64,000 bases of DNA from Lachnospiraceae bacterium (GTDB lineage Bacteria > Bacillota > Clostridia > Lachnospirales > Lachnospiraceae): assembly GCA_030524525.1 (NCBI GenBank), contig JAUNGI010000003.1, positions 1 through 64,000 on the forward strand, in the 5' to 3' direction. Below the pieces are notes generated by a model. It ran no database searches, was not told the DNA's origin, and was given only the letters and a program-made list of their open reading frames with translations. Positions within the stretch are counted from its first letter, which is position 1. Every line of letters starts with the position of its first letter. This document shows positions 24,230 to 32,314 of the stretch, in pieces. A program made the position numbers and the translations under genes.

Positions 24230-25219
24230 ATGTGTACAAGTATTGCAATGAAAACCGAGGCTTTCTATTTTGGAAGAAATATGGATTGGGATCGGGAATT
24301 TGACGAGCATATCGTCATTACGCCGAGAAATTATCCGTTTTGTTTCCGGAACGCGGGAGATCTGCCCCGGCATTATGCCCTTCTCGGTATGGCGGCGGTC
24401 GAGGAAAATTATCCGCTGTATGCCGACGCGGTAAACGAAAAGGGGCTTTGCATGGCGGGGCTGAATTTTCAGGGGAATGCGTATTATTCGCCGGAGCTGC
24501 GGGGCGACAAAACGAATGTCGCGTCGTTTGAGCTGATCCCGTGGCTGCTTGGGCAATGCGCCGACGTTGCGGAGGCGAAGCGCTTGCTTGCGGACGTGAA
24601 TCTTGCGGCGCTCCCGTTTGCCGAAGGTCTGCCGCCGGCTCCGCTGCATTGGCATATTGCGGATCGGAACGGCTCCGTGGTGCTGGAGGCGACAAGGAGC
24701 GGAGTGCATATTTACGACGATCCGGTGAACGTCCTGACAAATAATCCACCGTTTGAGTTTCATATGACGAACCTGAGCCAATATCTGAACCTGACCGTGG
24801 ATGCTCCCGCGAACGCGTTCTGCAAACAGGCGGATGTGCAGCCGTTCGGGAAGGGGCTTGGAAGCTTTGGTCTGCCCGGAGATTTTTCCCCGGCGTCCCG
24901 TTTTGTAAAGGCCGCCTATCTGCTGCTGCATTCGCAGTGCGGAGGCGGGGAGGAGAGCAGCGTTTCGCAGTTTTTCCATCTGCTCGATTCGGTGGCGGTG
25001 GTAAACGGAAGCATTGCCGCCGAGGAGGACAGAAATTACTGTACGACCTACTCCGCCTGCATGAACGCAGACAGGGGGATCTATTATTATAAAACCTATT
25101 TTAACAGTCAGTTGACGGCGGTACGGCTTCGGAATGAAAATCTGGAGGCGTCTTGCCTGAAAGAATATCCGCTTCGGAAGCAGCCGTGCATCCGTTGGGA
25201 AAACGAAAGGGGAATGTGA
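24230..25219 (+). CDS. Choloylglycine hydrolase / penicillin V acylase family Ntn-hydrolase (bile salt hydrolase-like)
   Basis: 329 residues, start at 24230 so that Cys2 becomes the N-terminal nucleophile after Met removal (MCTSIAMKTEAFYFGRNMDWD; Cys2, Arg16 and Asp19 match the family's Cys2, Arg18 and Asp21). Other family features are VLTNNPPFEFHM, which includes the conserved Asn, GLPGDFSPASRFVKAAYL with the conserved Arg, and a late NYCTTYSACMN segment. An upstream in-frame ATG at 24218 would bury the Cys and is rejected. The enzyme may deconjugate bile salts or cleave N-acyl compounds; the sequence cannot decide. It is followed after one base by aroA. Confidence 0.85.
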   Translation: MCTSIAMKTEAFYFGRNMDWDREFDEHIVITPRNYPFCFRNAGDLPRHYALLGMAAVEENYPLYADAVNEKGLCMAGLNFQGNAYYSPELRGDKTNVASFELIPWLLGQCADVAEAKRLLADVNLAALPFAEGLPPAPLHWHIADRNGSVVLEATRSGVHIYDDPVNVLTNNPPFEFHMTNLSQYLNLTVDAPANAFCKQADVQPFGKGLGSFGLPGDFSPASRFVKAAYLLLHSQCGGGEESSVSQFFHLLDSVAVVNGSIAAEEDRNYCTTYSACMNADRGIYYYKTYFNSQLTAVRLRNENLEASCLKEYPLRKQPCIRWENERGM

Positions 25220-25220
25220 G

Positions 25221-26564
25221 ATGAATGAGGAACTTTACGAGGTGAAATGCCCGAAGCGGATTCGGCGGGACGTGACGGCGGTGACGGCGGTGCCGGGCTC
25301 CAAATCCATCACGAACCGGGCGCTGCTGCTGGCGGCAATGGCGGACGGAAGAAGCACGCTTCGCGGCTGTCTTACGAGCGACGACGCGGTGCATTTTCTG
25401 GAATGCTTAAAAACGCTCGGCTTTCCCGCCGAGGTGATCGCCTCCGAGGAGCTTGGCAGCGATATTGTGATTACGGGCTATGGCGGGGAGATCCCAAAGA
25501 AAAGCGCCGAGATCTATGTCGGCAGCGCCGGAACGGCAGCCCGGTTTTTGGTGGCGATGCTTGCGTTTTCCGACGGGGAATATACGGTGCGCTCTTCGGA
25601 GCAGATGAAGAAGCGGCCGATGCAGCCGCTGATCGACGCGCTTCGCGACGCGGGAGCCGAGGTCGTTTGCATGGAAGAGGAGGGGCATTTTCCGTTACAT
25701 ATTGCCGGAGCGAGGGGGCGTTCCCGGATCCCGGATCGGTTTACGGTCAACATCGAAAAAAGCTCGCAGTTTTTAAGCGCCCTGCTGATCGCCGTCGGCA
25801 CGCTGGGGAAAAAAGCCGAGATCACGGTCGCCGGAACGCACGGCCTCAGCTATGTCCGGCTGACGGCGGAGATGATGAAGCGCTTTGGCGTGACCCCGGA
25901 GGAGACGGAGGCGGACGGGCGGCTCGTCTACCGGTTTTCCGGAGAAGGGGGCTATCGGGCGCTGGAATATGAGGTTGAGCCCGATCTGTCTGCGGCGGCT
26001 TATTTCTACGCGTTGGCGGCGGTACTCGGCGCGAGGACGGCGGTCAAGGGCGTGAAACGCCCCGTGCTGCAGGGCGACGCCGCGTTTCTGAACGTATTGG
26101 AGCAAATGGGCTGTACGGTCTGCGAGAGGGACGGCGAGGCGGTCACGGTGGTCGGACCAAAGGACGGAAGGCTTCGGGGCGGTTTTTGCGTCGATATGTC
26201 GGCATTTTCCGACCAAGCGCTGACCTTGGCGGCGATCGCGCCGTTTGCGGACGCGCCGATTACCATAACCGGCGTCGGGCATATTCGCTTTCAGGAATGC
26301 GACCGCATTCGGGCGATCGTGGAAAATCTCACGGCGCTCGGCATTCGGGTCGAGGAGCGGCAGGATGGCGCGGTCATATATCCGGGTGTTCCGCAGGGCT
26401 GCGAGATCGAGACCTATGACGATCATCGGGTCGCCATGGCGTTTGCGCTTACCGGGCTGCGAACCGAGGGCGTGCGCATCCGCAACCCGCGCTGCTGCAA
26501 AAAGACGTTTGCGGAGTATTTTACGGTGCTGGAACAGGCGCTGGCTTTCTTGGAGGATAGGTAG
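25221..26564 (+). CDS. aroA: 3-phosphoshikimate 1-carboxyvinyltransferase (EPSP synthase)
   Basis: 447 residues. Motifs: VPGSKSITNRALLLAAMADG (phosphoenolpyruvate/S3P site), YVGSAGTAARFL (the LGNAGTA-type loop), MKKRPMQPLIDAL, SSQFLSALL, and DDHRVAMAFALTGL near the end. It makes EPSP from shikimate-3-phosphate and PEP in aromatic amino acid biosynthesis. No other aro genes are beside it. The last codons (LEQALAFLEDR) coincide with the left copy of a 29-bp direct repeat that bounds the AT-rich insert, so the natural C-terminus may have been altered. The right copy would read LAFLEDWD. Confidence 0.95.
   Translation: MNEELYEVKCPKRIRRDVTAVTAVPGSKSITNRALLLAAMADGRSTLRGCLTSDDAVHFLECLKTLGFPAEVIASEELGSDIVITGYGGEIPKKSAEIYVGSAGTAARFLVAMLAFSDGEYTVRSSEQMKKRPMQPLIDALRDAGAEVVCMEEEGHFPLHIAGARGRSRIPDRFTVNIEKSSQFLSALLIAVGTLGKKAEITVAGTHGLSYVRLTAEMMKRFGVTPEETEADGRLVYRFSGEGGYRALEYEVEPDLSAAAYFYALAAVLGARTAVKGVKRPVLQGDAAFLNVLEQMGCTVCERDGEAVTVVGPKDGRLRGGFCVDMSAFSDQALTLAAIAPFADAPITITGVGHIRFQECDRIRAIVENLTALGIRVEERQDGAVIYPGVPQGCEIETYDDHRVAMAFALTGLRTEGVRIRNPRCCKKTFAEYFTVLEQALAFLEDR
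26533..26561 (+). repeat. Left direct repeat at the aroA 3' end (putative attachment site)
   Basis: AACAG-G-CGCTGGCTTTCTTGGAGGAT-A-GG matches 30467-30495 at 27 of 29 positions. A perfect 20-bp core lies at 26539-26558. It sits in the last codons of aroA, and the AT-rich insert begins right after. Confidence 0.8.
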
Positions 26565-26697
26565 TTAGGGGGATATCACATGCGTCAACGTGTTTGAAGT
26601 TGATGCAATTGAACTCTTGCCATGTATTGATCCCATTTGGGTGAAACAACACAATATAGCATATGAACATAGTTGCTCTACGAGAGGGGACTCACGA

Positions 26698-27372
26698 ATG
26701 AAGATCATTATCATTGAAGATGAAAGCGAGATCGCCGACGGCATCAGTACGATACTTGAAAATGCGGGCTACCAAGCTGAAATAGCTTATGACGGTATGA
26801 CGGGGCTTGAGGAAATACAAAGCGGGATCTATGATCTTGTACTGCTTGATGTCATGTTGCCGAAAATGAACGGCTTGGAAGTTCTGAAAAGTATACGGAA
26901 GGACGGTATTACCGTTCCTGTTATCATGCTGACAGCTTTATCACAGACTGGTGATAAGATATCGGGGCTTGACTGTGGAGCTGACGATTACATAACCAAG
27001 CCGTTTGATGCCGGAGAATTGCTTGCAAGGATAAGAGCAAGGCTCAGACGTCCGGATGAAACGGTTTCAAGCAGTCTGGCATTTGCAGATGTACGTCTTG
27101 AACAAGCTACGTTTCGGCTTTATGGGAAGGAGAAATCAGTTAAACTGTCACGCAAGGAATATCAGTTGCTTGAATGCCTGATGATTAACAATGGACAAAT
27201 TTTACCGAGGGACATGCTGATAACAAAAATATGGGGATATGACGAGGAAACAGAGTACAATCAGCTTGATGTATACATTTCGTTTGTGCGTAAAAAGCTG
27301 AAATTTGTAGAATCGCAGGCTGTTATTGTTACAACAAAAGGCATTGGCTATTCCTTGGAGGTGGGGAAGTAA
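26698..27372 (+). CDS. OmpR/PhoB-family response regulator
   Basis: 224 residues. Receiver domain (1 to about 120) with DES acidic pocket (IIIEDESE), phosphoacceptor Asp in VLLDVMLPKMNG, T in MLTAL and K in ITKPFDAGEL. Winged-helix domain (about 130-224) with KLSRKEYQLLECLM, ILPRDMLITKIWGYD and TTKGIGYSLE. The ATG at 26698 is chosen because residues upstream in frame do not belong to the family and GAGGGGA precedes it. Its stop overlaps an ATG (TAATG, 27370-27374) that should be the start of the kinase gene, but that ATG is out of frame with the kinase. Targets are unknown. Confidence 0.9.
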   Translation: MKIIIIEDESEIADGISTILENAGYQAEIAYDGMTGLEEIQSGIYDLVLLDVMLPKMNGLEVLKSIRKDGITVPVIMLTALSQTGDKISGLDCGADDYITKPFDAGELLARIRARLRRPDETVSSSLAFADVRLEQATFRLYGKEKSVKLSRKEYQLLECLMINNGQILPRDMLITKIWGYDEETEYNQLDVYISFVRKKLKFVESQAVIVTTKGIGYSLEVGK

Positions 27373-27412
27373 TGGAGCGGGAACTGCAAAAAAATTTGTT
27401 ATTGTTACCATG
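27372..27412 (+). other. Displaced start of the kinase gene: ATG plus seven-A tract, one base out of frame
   Basis: From ATG 27372 the frame reads MERELQKNLLLLPCR then stop (TGA, 27417-27419). With one more A in the run at about 27388-27394 (eight instead of seven), or a -1 slip at A AAA AAT, it would read MERELQKKFVIVTM and enter the kinase frame. The tract therefore separates the coupled start from the kinase body. Confidence 0.7.
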
Positions 27413-28567
27413 TCGCTGATGTGCATTACATTCGGAATTTTTTATGTGGCATTGAGTTATTATAATAAATACTGGTATGATATTGACACGCTGCAATTTG
27501 TTCGCTGGATAACCGATAGCGGTATATTGTTGAATGAGCAATTGGATTCTGCAGGGAGAGAACTCATAGAAAACGACGAGGAGTATAATTCGCTGACAGC
27601 AGTGATAGTGTCTGACAGCGGAAAAATATATGAATACCTGTTTACGGGAGGTATTGATGACAGCGGCGCTCCGCAGAGGATAATAGATAAAGTTCTATCA
27701 CAGGGAAAAGATGATTGGAAAACGGGTTCGTATATTTACGATATTAAAGAGCTAACTGACGGGCAGAAACTTATTGTACTTGCCGATACAAGAAACGGAG
27801 GCAACACTCCGCTGCGTTATGTATCGGCAATACTTTTGATAGCAACAGGCATATTTATACTTTCACTTATTACGCTTTACTTTTCACGTTTTGTAACAAA
27901 TCCTGCAAAGGCAGCTATGAAGCGAGAAAAACAGTTTATATCAGATGCAAGCCATGAACTGAAAACACCCCTTGGAGCTATCAGTATCAATGCACAGGCG
28001 CTTGCTACAAAAGGTGATGACAATAAACATATTCGCAATATCATTTCTGAAGCCGAGCGTATGAATCGACTGATCGAGAGACTTCTTATGCTTTCAAAAT
28101 ATGATGAAACGACTGCAATAATGAAAACGGCTTTTTCGCTATCATCATGCATTGAGGAAATGGCACTTACATACGAAAGTGTTGCCTATGAAAAAAGGAT
28201 ATACTACAATTATGACATTGGCGGCGACATAAGCTTGTATGGCTGTGAGGACGACATCCGGCAGCTTATGGCGATATTAGTAGATAATGCCATTAAGAAT
28301 ACTGAGCCTTTGGGACGTATACAGATCTCGCTTACCGAAATAGGCGGTTCCATCATACTGCGAGTTAATAATACAGGAAGGGGCATTTCTGCGGAAGATT
28401 TACCGCATATTTTCGAGCGTTTTTATAAGGCTGACAGTTCGAGGAGCGACAGCTCCTTCGGACTGGGGCTTGCTATTGCAAAGGCTGTTACGGAGCGAAA
28501 CGGCGGTACGATATCTGTAAAAAGCGAAGTCGGAAAAATCACCTGTTTTACTGTTGAATTCAAATAG
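27410..28567 (+). CDS. Sensor histidine kinase (start disrupted; partner of the response regulator)
   Basis: 385 residues from the first in-frame ATG (27410). TM1 about 1-15 (LMCITFGIFYVALSYY), an extracellular region of about 120 residues, TM2 (RYVSAILLIATGIFILSLITLYFS), then HisKA with the H-box FISDASHELKTPLGAI, an N-box (DNAIKN), GRGISAEDLPHIFERFYKA and the G2 box SFGLGLAIAKAV. All catalytic boxes are intact. The usual start, coupled to the regulator stop, is out of frame by one base in a seven-A tract (see the adjacent entry), so expression may need slippage, a phase shift, or the internal ATG, which has no clear ribosome site. Confidence 0.8.
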   Translation: MSLMCITFGIFYVALSYYNKYWYDIDTLQFVRWITDSGILLNEQLDSAGRELIENDEEYNSLTAVIVSDSGKIYEYLFTGGIDDSGAPQRIIDKVLSQGKDDWKTGSYIYDIKELTDGQKLIVLADTRNGGNTPLRYVSAILLIATGIFILSLITLYFSRFVTNPAKAAMKREKQFISDASHELKTPLGAISINAQALATKGDDNKHIRNIISEAERMNRLIERLLMLSKYDETTAIMKTAFSLSSCIEEMALTYESVAYEKRIYYNYDIGGDISLYGCEDDIRQLMAILVDNAIKNTEPLGRIQISLTEIGGSIILRVNNTGRGISAEDLPHIFERFYKADSSRSDSSFGLGLAIAKAVTERNGGTISVKSEVGKITCFTVEFK

Positions 28568-28574
28568 AAATGGG

Positions 28575-28604
28575 GCGGAGTTGACCACAATCTCCGCTCT
28601 TTTT
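28575..28604 (+). terminator. Terminator after the two-component system
   Basis: GCGGAG (28575-28580) and CTCCGC (28592-28597) pair, followed by TCTTTTTTG. It lies 8 bases after the kinase stop. The rest of 28,605-28,683 is AT-rich leader for the next gene with a GGGGAG ribosome site. Confidence 0.7.
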
Positions 28605-28683
28605 TGTTTGCATAAAATTATTCAATGTTAATTCAACGTGGGAAAGTTAAAGTTATATTAAAACAATAGGGGAGATATGATGA

Positions 28684-29241
28684 GTGAATAAGAAAGTTCG
28701 GATCGTTTCGTTATGCGTTATTTTTATACTATTGGCACTTGTGCTGAAATTTCTCCTAAAAAACGAATTCTCGTCTGTAGAAGATTTTCAAGCATATATT
28801 GATAGATTTGGCATAACGGGATCGATTGTATTGGTTTTTTTTCAGGCTTTTCAGGTGGTGGTGCCAGTTCTTCCGGGGTATTTCGGCTGTGCGGTAGGGG
28901 CTATTACTTTTGGAACGGAAGTGGGTTTTTTGTGTAATTACATAGGTATATGTGCGGGTTCGATAATGGCATATATACTCGGAAGGAAGTACGGTATAAG
29001 TATAGTAAAAATAATGTTTCCTGAAAAAACCTATAACAAATGGCGTAAAAAAATCGAAAAAAGCAAGTCATATGAACGTTTTTTGTTCGTTGCAACTGTA
29101 TTACCACTGTTTCCGGATGACTTTTTGTGCTATTTTTCAGGAATAATAAAAATGGAAAGGAGAAAATTTATATGGATAATCCTTCTCGGCAAACCTTGGT
29201 GCATAATGGCTTACAGTATTCTGTTTGGTATGATAAAGTGA
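28684..29241 (+). CDS. TVP38/TMEM64 (VTT-domain, DedA-like) membrane protein
   Basis: 185 residues, GTG start with GGGGAG about 8 bases upstream. It has an N-terminal membrane segment, then QVVVPVLPGYFGCAVGAITFG and GICAGSIMAYILGRKYG, followed by the VTT signature FLFVATVLPLFPDDFLCYFSGI near residues 139-160 and a C-terminal membrane helix. VTT/DedA proteins act in membrane lipid translocation and are linked to undecaprenyl-phosphate or phospholipid flipping. It is followed by a CDP-alcohol phosphatidyltransferase gene, which supports a lipid role. Confidence 0.85.
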   Translation: MNKKVRIVSLCVIFILLALVLKFLLKNEFSSVEDFQAYIDRFGITGSIVLVFFQAFQVVVPVLPGYFGCAVGAITFGTEVGFLCNYIGICAGSIMAYILGRKYGISIVKIMFPEKTYNKWRKKIEKSKSYERFLFVATVLPLFPDDFLCYFSGIIKMERRKFIWIILLGKPWCIMAYSILFGMIK

Positions 29242-29255
29242 GGGCGGAGAAAAAG

Positions 29256-29873
29256 ATGATTGGATTCTATGATTACACCGTAATACTGACATACTGCGGC
29301 ATGATCTCTGCATTTGCCGGTATACTTAACGCTATAAACGGCAACTACCGTACGGCGCTTATCTGCCTTATGTTTACAGGATTATGCGATATGTTTGATG
29401 GGACTGTTGCTTCAACAAAAAAGTCGAGAAATAAAAAAGAAAAGCGTTTTGGTATACAGATCGACTCTCTCAGTGACCTTATCAGTTTTGGCGTTCTACC
29501 TGCTGTTTTTGTATATATGTACTCAGGCAAAACGTTTTTTTCGGGAGCAATTGCAGCTGTATACACTCTTTTGGCATTGATCAGACTATCGTATTTCAAC
29601 GTTGATGAAGAAGAACGTCAGGACAATACAAGGGAAAGACGCTCAGAATATCTCGGTGTTCCTGTCACGACAGTAGCATTGTTACTTCCGCTGGTGTATT
29701 TACTGTATAAAGGCGGATTGCTGAGCAATACATTGTGGATTAACGTAATATTCCTAATGATCAGCATCTTTTTTGTTCTTGCTGTCAAGGTTAAAAAGCC
29801 GCATGTGCTTGGGAAAATAATGGTGCTGCTTCTTGGCATTTTTGAAATGGCATTGCTTATTATCATAAAATGA
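29256..29873 (+). CDS. CDP-alcohol phosphatidyltransferase (PssA-like)
   Basis: 205 residues with about six membrane segments. The family motif DxxDGxxA...GxxxDxxxD is present as CDMFDGTVAST, followed by FGIQIDSLSDLISFG. The usual Arg after DGxxA is Ser, and the spacing to the G is lengthened by KKSRNKKEKR. The FGIQIDSLSD stretch is closest to phosphatidylserine synthases of the PssA type, so CDP-diacylglycerol plus serine is the likely reaction. The start at 29256 is chosen since the longer frame overlaps the VTT gene. It precedes the GNAT gene by 12 bp. Confidence 0.8.
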   Translation: MIGFYDYTVILTYCGMISAFAGILNAINGNYRTALICLMFTGLCDMFDGTVASTKKSRNKKEKRFGIQIDSLSDLISFGVLPAVFVYMYSGKTFFSGAIAAVYTLLALIRLSYFNVDEEERQDNTRERRSEYLGVPVTTVALLLPLVYLLYKGGLLSNTLWINVIFLMISIFFVLAVKVKKPHVLGKIMVLLLGIFEMALLIIIK

Positions 29874-29885
29874 GGAGGAGAAAAA

Positions 29886-30443
29886 ATGAAGAAAAGCGAA
29901 AGTCAAATAAAACTGATACCTCTTGAGGACAATGACAGAGATCAGTTTATCAAGGATAATCAATATGCCTTCCTATATGGAGCTACACAGGAATTCGGAA
30001 TGAGAGATGATCATTTTGAAGAAGACGGCGAGATAATTTCACGAAAGACAATAGAGCAATCGCTTGACAGAAAAAATTCTCAGCCTTACAGAATTGTGCT
30101 GGACGGTAAAAAAGTAGGGGGAGTAGTGCTTAATATCGACAGGGAAAATCAGCGAGGAGAACTCGAACTACTCTTTGTGTCACCTGATGTACATAGTATG
30201 GGTATCGGATATGCCACATGGTGTAAAGTGGAGAAAATGTACCGTGAGATCAAAGTGTGGGAAACATTCACTCCGTACTTTGAAAAAAGGAATATCCACT
30301 TTTACGTTAACCGCTGTGGATTTCACATTGTTGAATTTTATAATTCATATCACAAGGATAATAATGAAAAAGCGGATGGTGATGATAATAATGTTGACGA
30401 TTTTGACGGTATGTTCAGATTTGAAAAAGTAATGGACAGGTAG
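29886..30443 (+). CDS. GNAT-family N-acetyltransferase
   Basis: 185 residues. GGVVLNIDRENQRGELELLFVSPDVHSMGIGYATW contains the GNAT motif A (VSPDVHSMGIGYATW, in place of the Q/RxxGxG/A loop). HFYVNRCGFHIVEFY gives the C-terminal beta-bulge. Residues 60-80 are polar and may hold the acceptor pocket. An acidic insert (KADGDDNNVDDFDG, about residues 162-175) lies before the last strand. The acceptor is unknown. It closes the insert's operon; its stop is 23 bases before the right direct repeat. Confidence 0.75.
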   Translation: MKKSESQIKLIPLEDNDRDQFIKDNQYAFLYGATQEFGMRDDHFEEDGEIISRKTIEQSLDRKNSQPYRIVLDGKKVGGVVLNIDRENQRGELELLFVSPDVHSMGIGYATWCKVEKMYREIKVWETFTPYFEKRNIHFYVNRCGFHIVEFYNSYHKDNNEKADGDDNNVDDFDGMFRFEKVMDR

Positions 30444-30466
30444 TTAAAGACGCATGATGAGCCCAC

Positions 30467-30495
30467 AACAGACGCTGGCTTTCTTGGAGGATTGG
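30467..30495 (+). repeat. Right direct repeat (remnant of an aroA 3' end)
   Basis: 27 of 29 bases match 26533-26561. In the right frame it would read TLAFLEDWD then stop, an alternative AroA C-terminus, so it looks like the original or a second aroA end carried to the far side of the insert. Confidence 0.8.
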
Positions 30496-30886
30496 GATTG
30501 ACAGCGCCAAAGCCGTCCGATATAATAAAGCGGTTCGTACGGCTTATGCGGAGGTTCGCGTAAGCCGTACGGGGAAATTGCATACCGGCAGTTCGAAACC
30601 ATCCTGCCGGAGCGGCGCCTGCGCCGCCGAATCAAAACTAGGGAGGAAAGGTACGGGAAAACCCTGCCCTTTGTACAGACAAACGCTCCTAGGGGGGCGT
30701 TTTTTGTTCTATAGGAAACGGCGTTTCCCATAGAACAAAAAAGCTCCGCTGAGGATCGCACTGCGGCGGAGAGGAACCGTGTCGCTGGAGCGACCCGCCG
30801 CAGGCGGAGAATCTCGCAAGCGAGATTCTTTGTTCTTCATTCTATAGAAAGCTGTCGCAAAGCGGGGAATCCGTACCGACAAAACA
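30496..30886. repeat. Gene-free stretch made of a chain of perfect palindromes
   Basis: No gene was seen. Hairpins in order: 30536-30571 (11-bp arms, extendable to 15), 30612-30627 (7-bp arms), 30682-30701 (AACGCTCC/GGGGCGTT plus T-run, terminator-like), 30700-30742 (21-bp arms with one mismatch around one base), 30744-30771 (6-bp arms), 30781-30794 (6-bp arms, 2-nt loop), 30795-30807 (5-bp arms) and 30809-30828 (9-bp arms, 2-nt loop). Some are terminator-like; the dense run may be a repeated intergenic element. Confidence 0.7.
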
Positions 30887-31582
30887 ATGCAACGGTACAG
30901 TGTGATCGAAGAAAAAAACAAGAGGGAGATCGTTTTGCTGCGGGGCTCGGGCTGCGTTTACCGCAAATGCACCTTCTGCGATTATTATTCCGACAGCAGC
31001 GCAAACCTGCGGGAAAACGACGCGCTCAACCGGGAAGTGCTGTCCAAGGTGAGCGGAAAATACGGAGACCTTGAAGTGATCAATTCCGGCTCCGTATTTG
31101 AACTGGGGCAAGCGACCCTGCGGGAAATCAAGCGTGTCTGTGCCGAGAAGGGCGTTCGGACGCTTCATTTTGAGGCGCATTATCTCTATCGGAACCGCAT
31201 TCCGGAGCTGAGGCGCTTTTTTGAAGGCTGCGACGTGAAAATGAAGCTGGGGCTGGAAACCTTTGATTATGAATTCCGGGAGAACGTGCTGAAAAAGGGG
31301 ATCTCGGAACGGGAACCGGCGGCGATCGCCGCAGCCTTTGAGGAGGCCAATTTTCTGTTCGGCATTGCGGGGCAGACGACGGAGAGCATGCAAAGCGATA
31401 TCGAGCTGGGGCTGCGGTATTTTGAGCGGATTTGCATCAATCTGATGTGCCGCAATTCGACTGCGGTACAGCCGGACGCGGAGGTCATCCGCAGCTTTAC
31501 GGAGCGCTTATATCCGCTCTATCGGGACGATCCGCGGGTGGATATTTTACTGAATAATACCGATTTCGGCGTGGGGGATTGA
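30887..31582 (+). CDS. Radical-SAM-type Fe-S protein, likely queuosine-precursor salvage (QueL-like)
   Basis: 231 residues. The only cysteine cluster is C23-x4-C28-x2-C31 (GCVYRKCTFCDYY), a widened form of the radical SAM CxxxCxxC motif. Further on, VRTLHFEAHYLYR, KLGLETFDYEFRENVL and FGIAGQTTESMQSDIELGL follow the radical SAM barrel rhythm. The next gene encodes a YhhQ-type queuosine-precursor transporter only 3 bp away. A radical SAM queuine/queuosine lyase (QueL) with such transporters is known from Clostridia, so a role in recovering preQ1 from queuine is inferred from context. No clear ribosome site; ATG 30887 is the first start. Confidence 0.6.
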   Translation: MQRYSVIEEKNKREIVLLRGSGCVYRKCTFCDYYSDSSANLRENDALNREVLSKVSGKYGDLEVINSGSVFELGQATLREIKRVCAEKGVRTLHFEAHYLYRNRIPELRRFFEGCDVKMKLGLETFDYEFRENVLKKGISEREPAAIAAAFEEANFLFGIAGQTTESMQSDIELGLRYFERICINLMCRNSTAVQPDAEVIRSFTERLYPLYRDDPRVDILLNNTDFGVGD

Positions 31583-31585
31583 AAC

Positions 31586-32314
31586 ATGACAAACGAAGTT
31601 TTATTGATGGGCTCTGTGGTTTTTATTTTTGGTTCGGCGCTTCTGGCGTATCGGTTTTTCGGGAAGGCGGGCTTATACTGTGTGTCCGTGCTGGCGACGG
31701 TGCTTGCGAATATTGAGGTGGTGATCTTGGTACGCGCTTTCGGGATGGAACAGACGCTCGGCAACGTGCTGTTTGCGGTCACGTTCCTTGTGACGGATAT
31801 TTTGTCCGAGTGCGAGGGGAAAAAAGCAGCCAACAAGGCGGTTGGGCTCGGCGTTCTGGCGTCCGTGTTTTTTCTTGTGATCTCGCAGAGCTGGCGGCTC
31901 TATGTGCCGAGCGAAGCCGACACGATGCAGAAGGCGGTCGCGGAGGTATTTCACAATACGCCGCGCATGATTTTTTCTTCCCTTGCGGTCTACACGGTCA
32001 GTCAGCTTTTTGACGTTTGGCTCTATCACCGGTGGTGGGCGTTTACCGAAAAGCGCTTCGGGGACCGGCGGCGCTTTCTGTGGCTCCGCAATAATGGTTC
32101 TACACTTGTAAGCCAGATACTTAACACGCTTTTGTTTACGCTGCTTGCCTTTTGGGGCACCTACGATCTGCCGACGCTCTGGTCGATCTTTTTGTCCAGC
32201 TATGCGATCTATTTTGTTGTGGCGCTGCTGGATACTCCGGCGGTATATCTGGGCAGACGGATCCATGACCGCGCCGTAGCCGCAGAAGCGCAGGCGCGGA
32301 GGGAAAACGCGTGA
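31586..32314 (+). CDS. YhhQ/VUT-family queuosine precursor transporter
   Basis: 242 residues with about six or seven membrane segments. Family motifs: FLVTDILSECEGKKAANKAV (D-I-x-S/E-x-x-G-K-K), VSQLFDVWLYHRWWAFTEKRF (fDv-ly), and RNNGSTLVSQILNTLLFTLLAF (rnn-ST-sQ-iDt). It should import preQ0, preQ1, queuine or related bases. Its coupling to the radical SAM gene (3-bp gap) suggests a salvage operon. The stop lies at the border of a 68-bp tandem repeat whose start resembles the gene's own 3' end. Confidence 0.85.
   Translation: MTNEVLLMGSVVFIFGSALLAYRFFGKAGLYCVSVLATVLANIEVVILVRAFGMEQTLGNVLFAVTFLVTDILSECEGKKAANKAVGLGVLASVFFLVISQSWRLYVPSEADTMQKAVAEVFHNTPRMIFSSLAVYTVSQLFDVWLYHRWWAFTEKRFGDRRRFLWLRNNGSTLVSQILNTLLFTLLAFWGTYDLPTLWSIFLSSYAIYFVVALLDTPAVYLGRRIHDRAVAAEAQARRENA

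Larger units (their letters stand above)
26565..30466. mobile_element. AT-rich genomic insert between aroA-end direct repeats
   Basis: Between the two copies of the aroA-end repeat the base composition drops sharply against both flanks. Codon use changes as well: AAA/ATA/TTA codons are common here and rare in the neighbours. It carries a two-component system, a VTT membrane protein, a CDP-alcohol phosphatidyltransferase and a GNAT enzyme. No integrase is present. The 9-mer AGGTAGTTA also occurs at both edges (26559 and 30438). Transfer is inferred from composition plus repeats. Confidence 0.7.
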
